Source: JACOYH01 sp964469735
GTDB lineage: Bacteria; Patescibacteriota; Minisyncoccia; Minisyncoccales; MHMH01
Assembly (NCBI GenBank): GCA_964469735.1
Contig: CAYXYS010000025.1
Location: 1 to 7,951 of the forward strand
Reading direction: 5' to 3'
DNA: 7,951 nt
Position numbers and translations under genes: made by a program. Below the pieces are notes generated by a model, which worked only from the letters and a program-made list of their open reading frames with translations, made no database searches and was not told where the DNA came from. This document shows, in pieces, positions 1 to 5,141 of the stretch. Position 1 is the first letter of the stretch. Each line of letters starts with the position of its first letter.

Positions 1-190
1 GGAGCTTCTTCGGGTTTCTGTTCTGCGGGAGCTTCTTCCTTCTTTTCTTCCGCCTCTGCCGCCGGTTTTTCTTCGGGCTTTACCTCGGGAGCTTCTTCTT
101 TCGGAGCTGGCTCAGCGGGCTGTTCGGGAGCTGCTTCCGATTTTACTTTTTCAGCTGGTTTTTCTGCGGATTCAGCTGGAGCTTCTTTTT
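1..190. repeat. Degenerate in-frame GGAGCTTCTT repeats coding the S16 tail
   Basis: Exact copies of GGAGCTTCTT occur at 1-10, 28-37, 88-97 and 178-187, with relatives such as GGAGCTGG and GGAGCTGCTT between them. Spacings are multiples of three, and the unit encodes (K)EEAP on the minus strand. This is coding low-complexity sequence likely to expand and contract by slippage or recombination, not a CRISPR array. Confidence 0.7.
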
Positions 191-458
191 TAGATTTCTT
201 GTGGACGTCTCTCTTTCCGCCTTCAATTATACCTTCGCTAACCAGCATATTATAAACGGTATCGGAGGGTTTTACTCCCTGGGAAATCCAGTATTGAATT
301 CTTTCTTTTTTCAATACTCTCTCTTTGGTTTTGGGATTATAGAATCCGACCTCTTCCACAAAACGGCCACCCCTGGGTGGATTTTTTTTGTCGGTGACCA
401 CTATTTTGTAAGTCGGCTGATTCTTTTTTCCCCTCCTTAATAAGCGAATTACTAACAT
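1..458 (-). CDS. rpsP: 30S ribosomal protein S16, C-terminally extended (3' end beyond window)
   Basis: S16 is a small-subunit ribosomal protein that helps assemble the 5' domain of 16S rRNA. Residues 1-80 are a full S16 core: MLVIRLLRRGKKNQPTYKIV at the N-terminus, then RGGRFVEEVGFYNPK (residues 29-43) and RIQYWISQGVKPSDTV (residues 53-68). The family normally ends near residue 80-90. Here the frame stays open to the window edge, giving 152 visible residues. From about residue 88 the sequence is a low-complexity tail of Ala, Glu, Lys and Pro, encoded by repeats of GGAGCTTCTT on the plus strand. The ATG at 456-458 is the only start that gives the canonical S16 N-terminus. There is no Shine-Dalgarno sequence before it, and a promoter sits so close that the mRNA is probably leaderless. 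An AGGAGG string lies just inside the gene (codons 8-9) and is not positioned to serve this start. It follows rnc after 35 nt. Identity is near certain; the role of the tail is unknown. Confidence 0.96.
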   Translation of the reverse strand, partial: MLVIRLLRRGKKNQPTYKIVVTDKKNPPRGGRFVEEVGFYNPKTKERVLKKERIQYWISQGVKPSDTVYNMLVSEGIIEGGKRDVHKKSKKEAPAESAEKPAEKVKSEAAPEQPAEPAPKEEAPEVKPEEKPAAEAEEKKEEAPAEQKPEEA

Positions 459-465
459 ATATACT

Positions 466-493
466 ATTTTACTTAAATTTAAGCTTTAGTCAA
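466..493 (-). promoter_or_regulatory. Candidate leaderless promoter for rpsP
   Basis: On the minus strand TTGACT (488-493) and TAAAAT (466-471) are separated by 16 nt. They match the sigma-70 consensus at 5/6 and 5/6. The -35 box begins directly after the rnc TAG stop (494-496). Only 7 nt separate the -10 box from the S16 ATG, so transcription should start at or one base before the A of the start codon. A perfect 12-nt palindrome, CTTAAATTTAAG (472-483), fills most of the spacer and could be an operator or simply AT-rich spacer. Confidence 0.6.
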
Positions 494-1183
494 CTACCAG
501 CCCTTAATCTCAAGGGCCTTTCTGGCTGCCTCTTCTTCGCCTTCCTGCTTGGAAGAGCCCTCCCCCTCGGCTACCAGTTCGTTCCTTAAAAACACTCCGA
601 TAATGAAATGTTTGGCATGGTCGGGCCCCCATTCCTTCAAAACTTTGTAAGTAGGGGTAATTCCAACTTTCTCCTGGGCCTTCTCCTGGAAAAGCGACTT
701 GGCGTCTCTGAATAAACGATCCTCAAAAACCCGGGGAAGCTCGGCAATTACGCTTCCTTCTATAAATTTCCGGCAGGCCTCAAAACCTCTGTCCAAATAC
801 AAGCTGCCAATAAAAGCCTCCATGGTATTGGCAAGGATGAACTGCCTGGCCTTACCGGTTTCTTTCGATTCTCCTTTGGATAAAAGCAGAAAATCATTAA
901 ACTCCAGCTTTTGGGCTACCTCGGAGAGCATTTTGGCGTTGACCAGGGCGGCCCGCCAGGAAGTCAGCTCCCCTTCCGGCTTGTCGGGATATTTTTTGAA
1001 AAGATATTCCGTTACCACCAGCTCCAAAACGGCATCGCCCAGAAACTCCAATCTCTCGTTATGGGAAAAATTTAGGTCCGGGTTTTCGTTTAAATAAGAC
1101 CTATGAACAAAGGCTTGTGTCAACAAATCTTTGCTCTTAAACTTTATTTTCAGTTTTTTCTCAAGCTTGGAAAAATCATGCAT
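494..1183 (-). CDS. rnc: Ribonuclease III
   Basis: Double-strand-specific endoribonuclease that matures rRNA precursors and cuts structured mRNA. From the ATG at 1181-1183 it is 229 aa, the usual family length. The catalytic RNase III domain covers about residues 4-155, with the signature NERLEFLGDAVLELVV at 42-57 holding acidic residues E43, E46 and D50. The second metal site is in ANTMEAFIGSLYLDRG (118-133), with E122 present but Asn at 119 where the E. coli enzyme has Asp114. A double-stranded RNA-binding domain follows (about 160-228): it contains SLFQEKAQEK, TPTYKVLKEWGPDHAKHF and a GSSKQEGEEEAARKALE helix. A GTG at 1205-1207 would add eight residues (MFGVHYVH), but it falls inside an inverted-repeat arm and the ATG gives the more typical N-terminus. 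There is no Shine-Dalgarno sequence. It is preceded by nusB after 119 nt of structured DNA. Identity is very secure; start choice is moderately secure. Confidence 0.96.
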   Translation of the reverse strand: MHDFSKLEKKLKIKFKSKDLLTQAFVHRSYLNENPDLNFSHNERLEFLGDAVLELVVTEYLFKKYPDKPEGELTSWRAALVNAKMLSEVAQKLEFNDFLLLSKGESKETGKARQFILANTMEAFIGSLYLDRGFEACRKFIEGSVIAELPRVFEDRLFRDAKSLFQEKAQEKVGITPTYKVLKEWGPDHAKHFIIGVFLRNELVAEGEGSSKQEGEEEAARKALEIKGW

Positions 1184-1198
1184 GTGAACGTAGTGAAC

Positions 1199-1296
1199 AC
1201 CGAACACTCAGCCTCAGCTATAGTGTCTATATAACTAATACTGGATGTCTGTGCTTATTATTACTTAAATTTATATTATAATACTGAGTGCTCAGT
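1199..1296 (-). promoter_or_regulatory. Long-range inverted repeat in the nusB-rnc gap (candidate rnc leader hairpin)
   Basis: The arms at 1283-1296 and 1199-1212 are 14 nt each. As minus-strand RNA they are ACUGAGCACUCAGU and GCUGAGUGUUCGGU, and pair at all 14 positions with three G-U wobbles. The loop is 70 nt and AT-rich, and includes a TATAAT on the minus strand (1275-1280) with no clear -35 box. The 3' arm ends 15 nt before the rnc ATG. E. coli RNase III is known to repress its own gene by cutting a leader stem, so this may be an autoregulatory site. The 5' arm is itself a small palindrome (ACTGAG-TG-CTCAGT on the plus strand), which offers a competing local fold. Confidence 0.45.
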
Positions 1297-1302
1297 TTCG
1301 CT

Positions 1303-1722
1303 CTACTCAATCTCTTTGTAAACCGTGCCCAAAACCCCGTTGATAAATTTTCCCGAACTTTCCCCGCCGAAGTTCTTGGCAAGCTCTATGGCCTCGTTAA
1401 TGGCAACCTTTGGAGGAACTTCTTCCTTATTGCCGAAAAGAAGTTCATAAAGCCCTATCCTTAAAACGTTTCGATCGACAATGGTGATTTGCTCAATGGG
1501 CCACTCCGGAGCCGCCTTCTCGATAATTTTATCGATCTGGGAAATGTGCCCCATTATCCCTTTTGCCAAATTCCAGATAAAATCGGCATTTTCAAGTCCG
1601 GGGCCGTATTCTTCAATATTCTTTTCTATTATCTTTTCCAATGCCTCCGTCTTTTTACCAGAAAAATCCCACTCGTAGAGGGACTGAAGGACTATAGAGC
1701 GAGAAAGGTGACGAGAGGCCAT
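1303..1722 (-). CDS. nusB: Transcription antitermination factor NusB
   Basis: NusB binds boxA RNA together with S10 (NusE) and keeps RNA polymerase processive through rRNA operons. The 139-aa protein has the full all-helical NusB domain and typical length. Family hallmarks are the N-terminal helix RSIVLQSLYEWDFSG (8-22), VDRNVLRIGLYELLF (82-96), VAINEAIELAKNFG (106-119) and the C-terminal SGKFINGVLGTV (123-134). The ATG at 1720-1722 gives a normal NusB N-terminus. A perfect TATAAT (1726-1731, minus strand) lies only 3 nt before it, too close for an ordinary promoter of this start, and no convincing -35 box precedes it, so I give it little weight. No Shine-Dalgarno sequence is seen. The gene follows rpmF after 85 nt and precedes rnc, so co-transcription in a translation and RNA-processing block is likely. 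Confidence 0.95.
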   Translation of the reverse strand: MASRHLSRSIVLQSLYEWDFSGKKTEALEKIIEKNIEEYGPGLENADFIWNLAKGIMGHISQIDKIIEKAAPEWPIEQITIVDRNVLRIGLYELLFGNKEEVPPKVAINEAIELAKNFGGESSGKFINGVLGTVYKEIE

Positions 1723-1791
1723 GAGATTATAATTGCTAGTGAGGGAAAAATTAAAACTTGTTTTTATTTTAACCGAACGAAGCGATTATTT

Positions 1792-1807
1792 GGATAATTT
1801 ATTATCC
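1792..1807. repeat. 16-nt palindrome directly after the rpmF stop codon
   Basis: The arms GGATAAT and ATTATCC face each other across two bases, immediately next to the L32 TAA stop (1808-1810). On the minus-strand RNA this forms a short AU-rich hairpin. It is not followed by a U-run, so it does not look like a strong intrinsic terminator. It could be a processing or 3'-end stabilising stem, a protein operator, or chance in AT-rich DNA. Confidence 0.35.
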
Positions 1808-2101
1808 TTATTTTTTAGATAAAGCCTCCCAGGACGCATTTTCCCGAGGAGCTTCTTTCTCTTCTTTCCCTTCCTGAGATTTCATCTCTTTTTCTTTTTG
1901 CTTCCTCTCCTTTTTGGTCATCTTCTTCATTACGTCTATTGCTTCGGCTCCTTTATAGTAGCCGCAGTTCTGGCAAACGGTGTGGGGAAGCACGGGCTTT
2001 TTGCACTTGGGACAAACAGACAAGGCCGGCTCTTCTAAATAGAGGTGCATTCTTCGCTTGTTCCTTCTCGATTTTGTGTGTTTTTGCTTTGGAACTGCCA
2101 T
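1808..2101 (-). CDS. rpmF: 50S ribosomal protein L32, zinc-binding, with C-terminal extension
   Basis: L32 is a small large-subunit protein. Residues 1-22 are the canonical basic N-terminus (MAVPKQKHTKSRRNKRRMHL). Two CxxC pairs, C30-P-K-C33 and C43-Q-N-C46, form the zinc ribbon of the Zn-binding version, followed by the usual GYYKG. Bacterial L32 usually ends near 57-60 residues. This one runs to 97, adding a highly charged tail of about 37 residues (KKMTKKERKQKEKEMKSQEG and onward) rich in Lys and Glu. The ATG at 2099-2101 is certain because MAVPK is invariant in the family. This start codon forms the end of a 25-nt inverted-repeat arm, and no Shine-Dalgarno sequence precedes it. It is the first gene of the rpmF-nusB-rnc-rpsP block. 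Confidence 0.96.
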   Translation of the reverse strand: MAVPKQKHTKSRRNKRRMHLYLEEPALSVCPKCKKPVLPHTVCQNCGYYKGAEAIDVMKKMTKKERKQKEKEMKSQEGKEEKEAPRENASWEALSKK

Positions 2102-2242
2102 ACCCGGTAGTAGAAATTCGACAGTTGCTTAACCCGATTAATTGAACTGCCGCTTTTTAATTAATAATTGGCTTATTCTCCATTGCGTGCCCGGTAAATT
2201 GCTCGCAACTCCAGGGTTGTCGAATTTTCACTACCGGGCATG
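2099..2242 (-). promoter_or_regulatory. Leader RNA with a 25-bp stem that contains the rpmF start codon
   Basis: The arms are 2218-2242 (upstream) and 2099-2123 (downstream). As DNA they match at 22 of 25 positions in inverted orientation. As minus-strand RNA 24 of 25 bases pair, because two of the three differences become G-U pairs and only one A-C mismatch remains. The downstream arm ends exactly with the rpmF AUG, so the folded stem would hide the start codon. The upstream arm begins 2-4 nt after the transcription start predicted from the promoter at 2252-2280. The loop is 94 nt. A stem this long and regular is also a plausible RNase III substrate, and rnc lies two genes downstream. A mobile-element origin is possible, but I see no target-site duplication. 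Confidence 0.6.
2188..2240 (-). promoter_or_regulatory. Competing short hairpin inside the rpmF leader
   Basis: TGCCCGGTA at 2188-2196 (plus strand) is the exact reverse complement of TACCGGGCA at 2232-2240. A flanking G-U pair brings the RNA stem to 10 bp with a loop of about 33 nt. The 2232-2240 bases are the same ones used by the 25-bp stem over the rpmF start, so the two structures exclude each other. This shorter stem would form first during transcription and leave the start codon free. Confidence 0.45.
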
Positions 2243-2251
2243 CTGACTACT

Positions 2252-2280
2252 AATCTAACAGAAAAGCAAAAAAAATGCAA
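2252..2280 (-). promoter_or_regulatory. Possible promoter for the rpmF block
   Basis: On the minus strand TTGCAT (2275-2280, 3/6 to consensus) lies 17 nt before TAGATT (2252-2257, 4/6). The three bases before the -10 box are TGT, giving an extended -10 TGn motif. Start would be near 2244-2246, just before the upstream arm of the leader stem. The boxes are weak and overlap the T-run of the candidate terminator, so this rests mainly on position. Confidence 0.3.
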
Positions 2281-2298
2281 ACCCCGGCCGGCGCCGAG
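2268..2298 (-). terminator. Candidate intrinsic terminator after the surface-protein gene
   Basis: On the minus strand CTCGGC (2293-2298) pairs with GCCGGG (2283-2288) over a GCCG loop, a 6-bp GC-rich stem with one G-T wobble. Eight T residues follow (2268-2275) after a 7-nt gap. It begins 5 nt after the TGA of the upstream gene. The gap between stem and T-run is longer than in a textbook terminator, so it may be inefficient. Confidence 0.4.
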
Positions 2299-2303
2299 TA
2301 ATT

Positions 2304-3503
2304 TCAGCCCTCCAGGCTTGAAAGGAGAACGAATCCTTTAAAAAAGTCGAATAAATTAACCAAAGCTTTTTTAAGAAATACAGCGGGAGAAACCTCTTCG
2401 TATTCCGGCAATGGAAATTCAACGTTAATCATTTCGCTTCCGGTACAAGACTTATCAGATCCCAAAAGGGTATTGTCCGTCACCTTCAACCTGATCTCTA
2501 TTGGCTCAACAACGGTATAGCTGGTAGTAGTGTTTCCCTTATCAAAAGAGTCTGCAATAAAACCGTCGTCGGAATTGTAGCTGAAATCCCATTCGTAACT
2601 AACATTCGGATCAGCTTCGCACAAATGCTTTCCCCCGTCGTAACACAGAGTTTCAGCGACGCCGGATTGATTTTGTATGAATTCCACCACCTCATCGACA
2701 ACCGGATTTAAGAGATTGGGAGAAAAATCCACCCACGGGAAAGAGTGGTTAGCGGTCCTGAACGGATTCTGGTCTGACCATTCAGACCAACTTCCTCTAT
2801 TGTCTTGAACCCTGACTATCCACCAATAGTTAGTGCTCCAATTCATCCAAGCCGACCATTCAGAAGGCATGGGGGCAAAAGAAGTACTAGCTCCTCCGGA
2901 ATCCGTAAATTCTCCCGGGCCTGGCTCTGGGGGAAAACCTTCTTCATAGGGGCTGTCGTTTATCCTTATCTCATAAGCCTGTTGCGGATCGCCGTCAGCA
3001 TCAAAATATGTCCACTCGAAAGTTGGAACAGCGGCTCCCTTAATGCTGCAATAATTCCAATTTTCTTCAGAGATGGTTGATGGCTGGTTGGGAGGTTGAT
3101 TGCATTCCGGAGTATTAAACGAATAATATTTAGAATATAAAGATCCGGACATATAAACTATGCCGCATCGATAATCGGATCTTACTCTCCAAGTGTAGGC
3201 TGTATCGGCTTCCAGAGGATCCCAAGTATAACTTGTAAGGCCGCCCACCCCGACAGTGCTCTCGCCGACTATTTCCACCGCATAACTCACAGATTGAAGA
3301 GCGCATCCGCTAATAAATTCGTTTATGTCTTCCTGCGCAAGAGCGCCCCAATTAAAATTGACGGCCGCATCACTACCGGATCCCGTGCAATAAGGATCCC
3401 AGGTCACGCAACCATCTGCTGAAATTTCAGCAGAGGCAATGCCTGCCCGCAATAAAGACAGGCAGAAAATAAATAGAAATAAAAGTAAGAAAGTTTTCCT
3501 CAT
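2304..3503 (-). CDS. Secreted surface protein with Fn3-like and PKD-like domains
   Basis: A 399-aa exported protein of unknown specific role. Residues 1-25 are a Sec signal peptide: MRK, a hydrophobic core rich in Leu and Phe, then IASA before Glu26. Two fibronectin-III-like segments follow (about 30-132 and 140-250). The second contains PTFEWTYFDADGDPQ (160-174), YWWIVRVQDNRG (226-237) and a W239-S-E-W-S243 motif ending in FRT. A PKD-like domain covers about 255-365, with YEWDF (303-307) and EIRLKVTDN (336-344). The C-terminus (about 376-395) is an amphipathic to hydrophobic segment, perhaps for membrane or surface contact. Nine cysteines in the mature part may form disulfides outside the cell. 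Its ATG overlaps the upstream stop as ATGA, so translation is probably coupled. A weak AAGAG precedes the start. It could be an adhesin or a pilus-associated protein; no family name is secure. Confidence 0.85.
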   Translation of the reverse strand: MRKTFLLLFLFIFCLSLLRAGIASAEISADGCVTWDPYCTGSGSDAAVNFNWGALAQEDINEFISGCALQSVSYAVEIVGESTVGVGGLTSYTWDPLEADTAYTWRVRSDYRCGIVYMSGSLYSKYYSFNTPECNQPPNQPSTISEENWNYCSIKGAAVPTFEWTYFDADGDPQQAYEIRINDSPYEEGFPPEPGPGEFTDSGGASTSFAPMPSEWSAWMNWSTNYWWIVRVQDNRGSWSEWSDQNPFRTANHSFPWVDFSPNLLNPVVDEVVEFIQNQSGVAETLCYDGGKHLCEADPNVSYEWDFSYNSDDGFIADSFDKGNTTTSYTVVEPIEIRLKVTDNTLLGSDKSCTGSEMINVEFPLPEYEEVSPAVFLKKALVNLFDFFKGFVLLSSLEG

Positions 3504-3964
3504 TCAACTCTTATTTTTGTAATCCTTGTGGCCGTAAAGGCGGTGCGAGACATTATTTCCTCCCTGACAGACTCTTCTGTAGCCACCACTATAAAGTCCC
3601 CCTCTTGAATCTCGCTGGGCTGCATTTGGCGGTCGGATTCCGGAGTAACCTCGTGGAATATAAATTCCGTGCCTTCGTTAACTCTGATGACTTTCTCTAA
3701 GTTGCCGGCATCGGAAATTATCTTGTAAGCCTCTGCGCTGATTGTTATGGTGCCCGAACCCTCTAAATCCGAACTTACTACTGTGCCTTCGATAAGATTG
3801 TTGGGATAATCGGTTAACTCCCAAAAATCAGGGGCAGAATTCTCCTCTTCCGTTACCTCTCCGGACATTTGGGGAACTTCGCTTCGAGCGTCGAAATAAA
3901 GCACGGAAACAACCGCTAAGGCGATAACAAGCAAGAAGATTAAAATTATTGAAAATTTTTGCAT
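3500..3964 (-). CDS. Membrane-anchored beta-rich hypothetical protein (DUF5666-like)
   Basis: A 154-aa protein I do not recognise at family level with certainty. Residues 5-25 form one hydrophobic segment (IILIFLLVIALAVVSVLY), either an N-terminal anchor or an uncleaved signal. A short acidic linker follows (EVTEEENSAPD, 36-46). The remainder (about 56-154) is predicted all-beta, with EGTVVSSDLEGSGTITI (59-75), VIRVNEGTEFIF (92-103), SEIQEGDFIVVATEE (117-131) and a final ATRITKIRV. This order (strand, inorganic-looking threshold motif, 'GD.IVV' turn, closing strand) resembles the DUF5666-type small barrel, but the match is by eye. It starts 39 nt after the peptidase gene, with no Shine-Dalgarno sequence in an AT-rich leader, and overlaps the surface-protein gene by 4 nt. 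This suggests the two proteins work together at the envelope. Confidence 0.8.
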   Translation of the reverse strand: MQKFSIILIFLLVIALAVVSVLYFDARSEVPQMSGEVTEEENSAPDFWELTDYPNNLIEGTVVSSDLEGSGTITISAEAYKIISDAGNLEKVIRVNEGTEFIFHEVTPESDRQMQPSEIQEGDFIVVATEESVREEIMSRTAFTATRITKIRVE

Positions 3965-4003
3965 AATTATTTTAATTTTATATTTACTCGACCTCTTAAA
4001 ATA

Positions 4004-5137
4004 TTATATCATACTGGCCGCAAGAGTGAACAATTTTACAACCACCCCCACAACAGAATCGCGGAAGATAATAGTGAAACAAGCTCCAATAAAGATAAAG
4101 GGAGCAAGAGCAAAAGTTTTGTAAACTTTTACTTCTTTATTTCCGTCTTTTCCGAGAGAGTCCTTTATGGCCTTCAGCTGTTCTTGACTCAGCCCGGCCC
4201 TCCCGACCGGACCTATTTTTTTCTCCAACTCTCCCTTAAACTCTCCCCGACCCAAAAACATTCCCTCCTTAAGATCTCTCGCCTCCATGCTCCCAACCTC
4301 CTTCTTTTCGATATAAAAATTGAGAATCCTGCAGGTAAAGCCGATTAACACCATAAATACTAAAGCCAGCTTTAAGATATTCAGTAAAAAAGCGACCTGA
4401 CCGCTGGAAAGCAAATATAAAACCGATACCGCGCCCGCTGCCATTATTAACATGCCAACAATTTTATTTTTAGAGATAATCTTAAATAAAATTCGGTAAA
4501 CAAAAAAGAGGAATAAAAATAAGAAAACCGGCGAAACAATTTGGTCAAAGTTTTCAAAAGATTGACTTACTTTCTGCTTGGCTAATTGGATTATAACCAT
4601 CATTAAAACAAAAGCGACATAAATGCGCAAAAATCCTGGAAGCTTTTTGACCAACTCCCCCGGATCAATCTTAAGGGCGGAAAAGCCCAAATTTTTTATT
4701 TTGTCTATTAATATTTTAAACCCGAAAATTAATGCCTTAATGGTTAAAAATATCACTAGAGGAATAAAAACGTTTACCAATAAAATAAGGGACGGAAAAA
4801 CCGGGAAATAAGTATTAGCATAAAAACTATGGGGAATTAAAAAAGCGTAAAGCGCGAAAAGCTTAGCGTCACCAGCTGCCAGCAAGCCAAAATTCCAAAA
4901 AAAATACCCAACTATCAGCGCCACGATGCCGTTAAGAGCCATCTCACCCAAATACGCTATATTTCCTCCTTGATCAAATAAAAGGGCGTATAAAAAAAGA
5001 AACAGATAAAGCAGGAAGGCCCAGACAAATCCCGCAATCAGCCATTTATTCTTAATCTTTCCGTATCTTATATCCGTATAGCTGCAAATGATGCCCACAA
5101 AAAGAAGAGGAACAAGAAAAAAGAAATTGAGGTTCAT
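4004..5137 (-). CDS. A24-family prepilin-type peptidase, archaeal-like extended form
   Basis: A polytopic membrane aspartyl protease of the type that removes the N-terminal leader from prepilins. The two catalytic aspartates are recognisable: D22 in SYTDIRYGKIKNKW (19-32), right after the first membrane segment, and D90 in LLAAGDAKLFALY (85-97). The usual motif before the second Asp is GxGD; here it reads A-A-G-D. About nine or ten hydrophobic segments are visible, more than in the minimal CpaA/TadV form. A soluble block lies near the C-terminus (about 278-343: MEARDLKEGMFLGRGEF, then GLSQEQLKAI), followed by KTFALAPFIFIGACF. The 'DLKEGM ... GLS ... FAP' arrangement resembles archaeal A24 peptidases in my reading. 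The 377-aa length is longer than typical. It starts 4 nt after the radical SAM stop, so it is co-transcribed. No Shine-Dalgarno sequence. Its substrate is not in the window unless it is an unrecognised pilin-like protein upstream. Confidence 0.82.
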   Translation of the reverse strand: MNLNFFFLVPLLFVGIICSYTDIRYGKIKNKWLIAGFVWAFLLYLFLFLYALLFDQGGNIAYLGEMALNGIVALIVGYFFWNFGLLAAGDAKLFALYAFLIPHSFYANTYFPVFPSLILLVNVFIPLVIFLTIKALIFGFKILIDKIKNLGFSALKIDPGELVKKLPGFLRIYVAFVLMMVIIQLAKQKVSQSFENFDQIVSPVFLFLFLFFVYRILFKIISKNKIVGMLIMAAGAVSVLYLLSSGQVAFLLNILKLALVFMVLIGFTCRILNFYIEKKEVGSMEARDLKEGMFLGRGEFKGELEKKIGPVGRAGLSQEQLKAIKDSLGKDGNKEVKVYKTFALAPFIFIGACFTIIFRDSVVGVVVKLFTLAASMI

Positions 5138-5141
5138 AAAA

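Noticed and set aside
1..190. Regular GGAGCTTCTT repeats as a CRISPR-like array
   Set aside because: Repeats are short, irregular and in frame; they encode the Ala/Glu/Lys/Pro tail of S16.
201..440. Open frame on the plus strand (and others at 699-1097, 1489-1797, 3959-4348, 5646-5855, 6236-6445)
   Set aside because: They lie opposite well-identified minus-strand genes, have no recognisable domains and no initiation context; they are antisense shadows.
1205..1207. GTG start for rnc (eight residues longer)
   Set aside because: The ATG at 1181-1183 gives a more typical RNase III N-terminus, and the GTG falls in the inverted-repeat arm; no Shine-Dalgarno sequence supports either.
1275..1280. 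TATAAT as an rnc promoter
   Set aside because: No -35-like box at usual spacing; AT-rich surroundings make such a hexamer likely by chance. Kept only as a caveat to the leader-stem model.
1726..1731. Perfect TATAAT as a nusB promoter
   Set aside because: Only 3 nt from the ATG, so transcription would start inside the gene, and no good -35 box is 16-18 nt upstream.
2099..2242. Leader inverted repeat as a MITE or IS remnant
   Set aside because: No target-site duplication is visible on the flanks, one arm ends exactly on an essential start codon, and differences between arms keep RNA pairing. Not fully excluded without a genome-wide copy count.
2498..2701. 67-aa open frame on the minus strand inside the surface-protein gene
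   Set aside because: It is an alternate frame of a gene with a clear signal peptide and PKD-like domain, and has no motif of its own.
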